The notes under the pieces are model-generated. The model did no database searches. It saw only the letters and a list, made by a program, of their open reading frames with translations, and was not told the DNA's origin. A stretch of 64,000 nt of DNA, taken from NCBI RefSeq assembly GCF_004217045.1, contig NZ_SGXM01000006.1, forward strand, positions 124,001 to 188,000, given 5' to 3'. Numbering within the stretch: the first letter of the stretch is position 1; every line of letters starts with the position of its first letter. This DNA comes from Cupriavidus agavae. GTDB lineage: Bacteria > Pseudomonadota > Gammaproteobacteria > Burkholderiales > Burkholderiaceae. Below, one piece after another: positions 62,527-64,000 of this stretch. The translations under genes were made by a program, and so were the position numbers.

Positions 62527-63721
62527 CAACCTCTCGAAATCGCCCTCCACGCTGCCAGTCGGCGCATCCGCGCCACGGCGCAGCTCGGCCGTCGTGCTCG
62601 GTGTCGCCGCCGTCGCCATCGTGGCATATCTTTACCTGTTCCTGCATGCGGAGTCGCAGGTGGCCGTGGCGGTGCTGCTCGCGCTCGCAGTGGCGGCGGT
62701 TGTCGTCGCGCGCCGGTTGAAGCTGACGGCCTCCGTGGAAGACGCCGCTGCCAGGCGACCCGGGCTCTCGCGCCTGTGGGCCGTCGGTGGCACGCTAGCG
62801 CTGATCGTACTGTTCCACGAAAGTCATTTCGTGCTGCTTATGCTGTGCGCCGTGCTGTTGTACACCACAGCCTGCCTGGGCCTGACCGTGCAGTTCGGCT
62901 TCTCGGGGGTGTCGAACTTCGCTGGCGCGGCGTTTTTCGGCATCGGTGCGTATACGACGGCCGTACTGGCGGCACACACGCCAATCCCACCCATCCTGGT
63001 GATCGTGCTGTCCGGCATTGCCGCCGCCGTTATCGGTTCGCTGCTGATTGCGCCGGTGCTTCGCACGCGCGGTCACTATGCAGCACTGGTCACGATCGCA
63101 TTCGGCATCCTGTTCAAGACATTCCTGGAAGTGAACGATGTGCTGGGCGGCCCGCAAGGGCTGCAGGTTCCCGGTATGACACTGTTCGGACTCCAGTTCA
63201 ACGAAGGCGTGACGGTGTTCGGTGTGGACGTGTCGTTCTACGCGAGCTATGCATTGCTGAGCCTGGTAATTTGCGGAGGCACGTTCGTCGTGGTCAAGGC
63301 ACTTGAGCGCTCCTGGGTGGGGCTGGCGATGGATGTGGTGCGTACCGACGAAACCGCCGCAGCCACGTTCGGCCTGCATATTGCACGCTGGAAAGTCATC
63401 GCATTCATGCTGGGCAATTTCTTTGCAGGCGTGGCCGGCAGCGTGTACGGCATGGTCACAGCCTTCGTTGCACCGAACAACTTCACGTTCGCGGACTCGT
63501 TGCTGATGCTGTCAATTGTCATTCTTGGCGGGCTTGGCAACGTAGTGGGATTGATTCCGGCGGCCATCATCGTGCTGGTGCTGCCCGAGAAGCTGCAGTT
63601 TATCCAGGAATACCGCTTCCTGTTCTATGCAGCACTGGTGATCGCGATTCTGCTGTTCCGACCGGAGGGACTGTTGCCACGCAAGACCCGACTGTTCTTT
63701 CCGCAAAAGGACGCCAAATGA
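62513..63721 (+). CDS. livM: LivM-type ABC permease
   Basis: 402 residues from a GTG at 62513, preceded by CGGAGAAAGCCA; a GTG six bases on is the alternative. It overlaps livH by 14 bases. After about 120 extra N-terminal residues with two helices comes the family core: LGLTVQFGFSGVSNFAGAAF, then LRTRGHYAALVTIAFGILF and MLSIVILGGLGNVVGLIPAA. It forms the second half of the channel. It is somewhat long for LivM, due to the N-terminal helices, as in some proteobacterial forms. Confidence 0.9.
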   Translation: MNVSDNLSKSPSTLPVGASAPRRSSAVVLGVAAVAIVAYLYLFLHAESQVAVAVLLALAVAAVVVARRLKLTASVEDAAARRPGLSRLWAVGGTLALIVLFHESHFVLLMLCAVLLYTTACLGLTVQFGFSGVSNFAGAAFFGIGAYTTAVLAAHTPIPPILVIVLSGIAAAVIGSLLIAPVLRTRGHYAALVTIAFGILFKTFLEVNDVLGGPQGLQVPGMTLFGLQFNEGVTVFGVDVSFYASYALLSLVICGGTFVVVKALERSWVGLAMDVVRTDETAAATFGLHIARWKVIAFMLGNFFAGVAGSVYGMVTAFVAPNNFTFADSLLMLSIVILGGLGNVVGLIPAAIIVLVLPEKLQFIQEYRFLFYAALVIAILLFRPEGLLPRKTRLFFPQKDAK

Positions 63722-64000
63722 GCGATGCCATGATCGAGGTACGCAACCTCACGATGCGTTTTGGCGGCCTGACCGCGCTGGACAACCTGCAGCTCGACAT
63801 CCACCGTGGCGAGGTCCTGGGCCTGCTGGGCCCCAACGGATCGGGGAAGACCACCTTCTTCAATGTGCTGACCGGGCTATACAAGGCCAGCGCTGGCACG
63901 ATCCTCTACGACGGCGAGGAGGTCATCGGCAAGACACCCCAGGACATCTACCGCAGCGGCGTGGCTCGGACATTCCAGCGCTCGCGCCTCTCGCTACCGC
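63718..64000 (+). CDS. livG: LivG-type ABC transporter ATPase, cut by the window end
   Basis: The first 94 residues are inside the window. Start ATG at 63718 overlaps the livM stop (ATGA). Walker A is GPNGSGKT at 38-45, and the Q-loop is in VARTFQRSRLSL. This is the LivG pattern (F-G-G-L-x-A-L-x-x). Its partner LivF is presumably beyond the window. Confidence 0.92.
   Translation, partial: MSDAMIEVRNLTMRFGGLTALDNLQLDIHRGEVLGLLGPNGSGKTTFFNVLTGLYKASAGTILYDGEEVIGKTPQDIYRSGVARTFQRSRLSLP

Noticed and set aside
1-64000. tRNA, rRNA or riboswitch genes
   Set aside because: I looked for GGTTCGAxTCC-type T-loops, cloverleaf arms and common riboswitch cores and found no convincing case; a covariance-model search was not possible.

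Overview
The window is GC-rich DNA with the gene content of a beta-proteobacterium of the Burkholderiaceae. Cupriavidus or Ralstonia is the closest match by gene style: many LysR/GntR-regulated catabolic operons, a YfiRNB-type c-di-GMP module, a DPYTDGAK-repeat exported protein and a FecIR-controlled siderophore receptor. No rRNA, tRNA, ribosomal or other core gene was seen. Together with many broken gene ends, this suggests an accessory region of a chromosome or a secondary replicon (inference).

Layout. 1-240: 3' end of an IS200/IS605-type tnpB and its right end. 485-7035: a small repeat-rich exported protein, a complete yfiR-yfiN-yfiB operon (minus strand) and a 966-aa autotransporter. 7200-8830: decayed DNA, including a formate-dehydrogenase-like C-terminus and a perfect 14-bp inverted repeat. 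8953-13314: LacI regulator, a matching palindromic operator, a large metallo-beta-lactamase-fold lipoprotein and a Sel1-repeat protein. 13315-16700: phage- or defence-like small genes of unknown function. 16900-18252: fragments of a molybdenum hydroxylase and an Old Yellow Enzyme, then a TetR regulator. 18373-22119: a minus-strand operon for a VOC protein, a FAD monooxygenase, a DUF485 protein and an ActP-like symporter. 22500-27500: broken LysR, FUSC, GntR and PobA pieces around an alpha/beta hydrolase and a CitE-like lyase. 27516-33007: Fur-box, ECF sigma factor, FecR, TonB receptor and PepSY membrane protein for iron uptake. 33000-39450: transposase and H-NS remnants, a Tat-type SDR, a VapBC pair and a gene-poor AT-richer stretch. 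39535-42433: MetR-like LysR, MFS pump, methyltransferase. 42807-49257: a GntR-regulated cluster with MFS carrier, exported serine hydrolase, arylmalonate-decarboxylase-like enzyme, hydantoinase and a racemase-like protein. 49550-53560: RES/Xre toxin-antitoxin, an exported cyclase-family protein and a Fic protein. 53820-59005: AraC regulator, BKACE enzyme, MFS carrier and two SDRs. 60352-64000: livKHMG branched-chain-type ABC transporter, cut by the window end.

Most intact operons pair a carrier with a few oxidoreductases or hydrolases and a dedicated regulator, so the region reads as a set of catabolic cassettes. The most unusual is 42807-49257. Its two racemase-superfamily enzymes have lost one and both of the usual catalytic cysteines respectively, next to a metal-complete hydantoinase. 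This points to a ring-opening pathway whose later steps are not ordinary racemisation. Between the cassettes lie mostly 3' ends of genes, the signature of repeated insertion and deletion.
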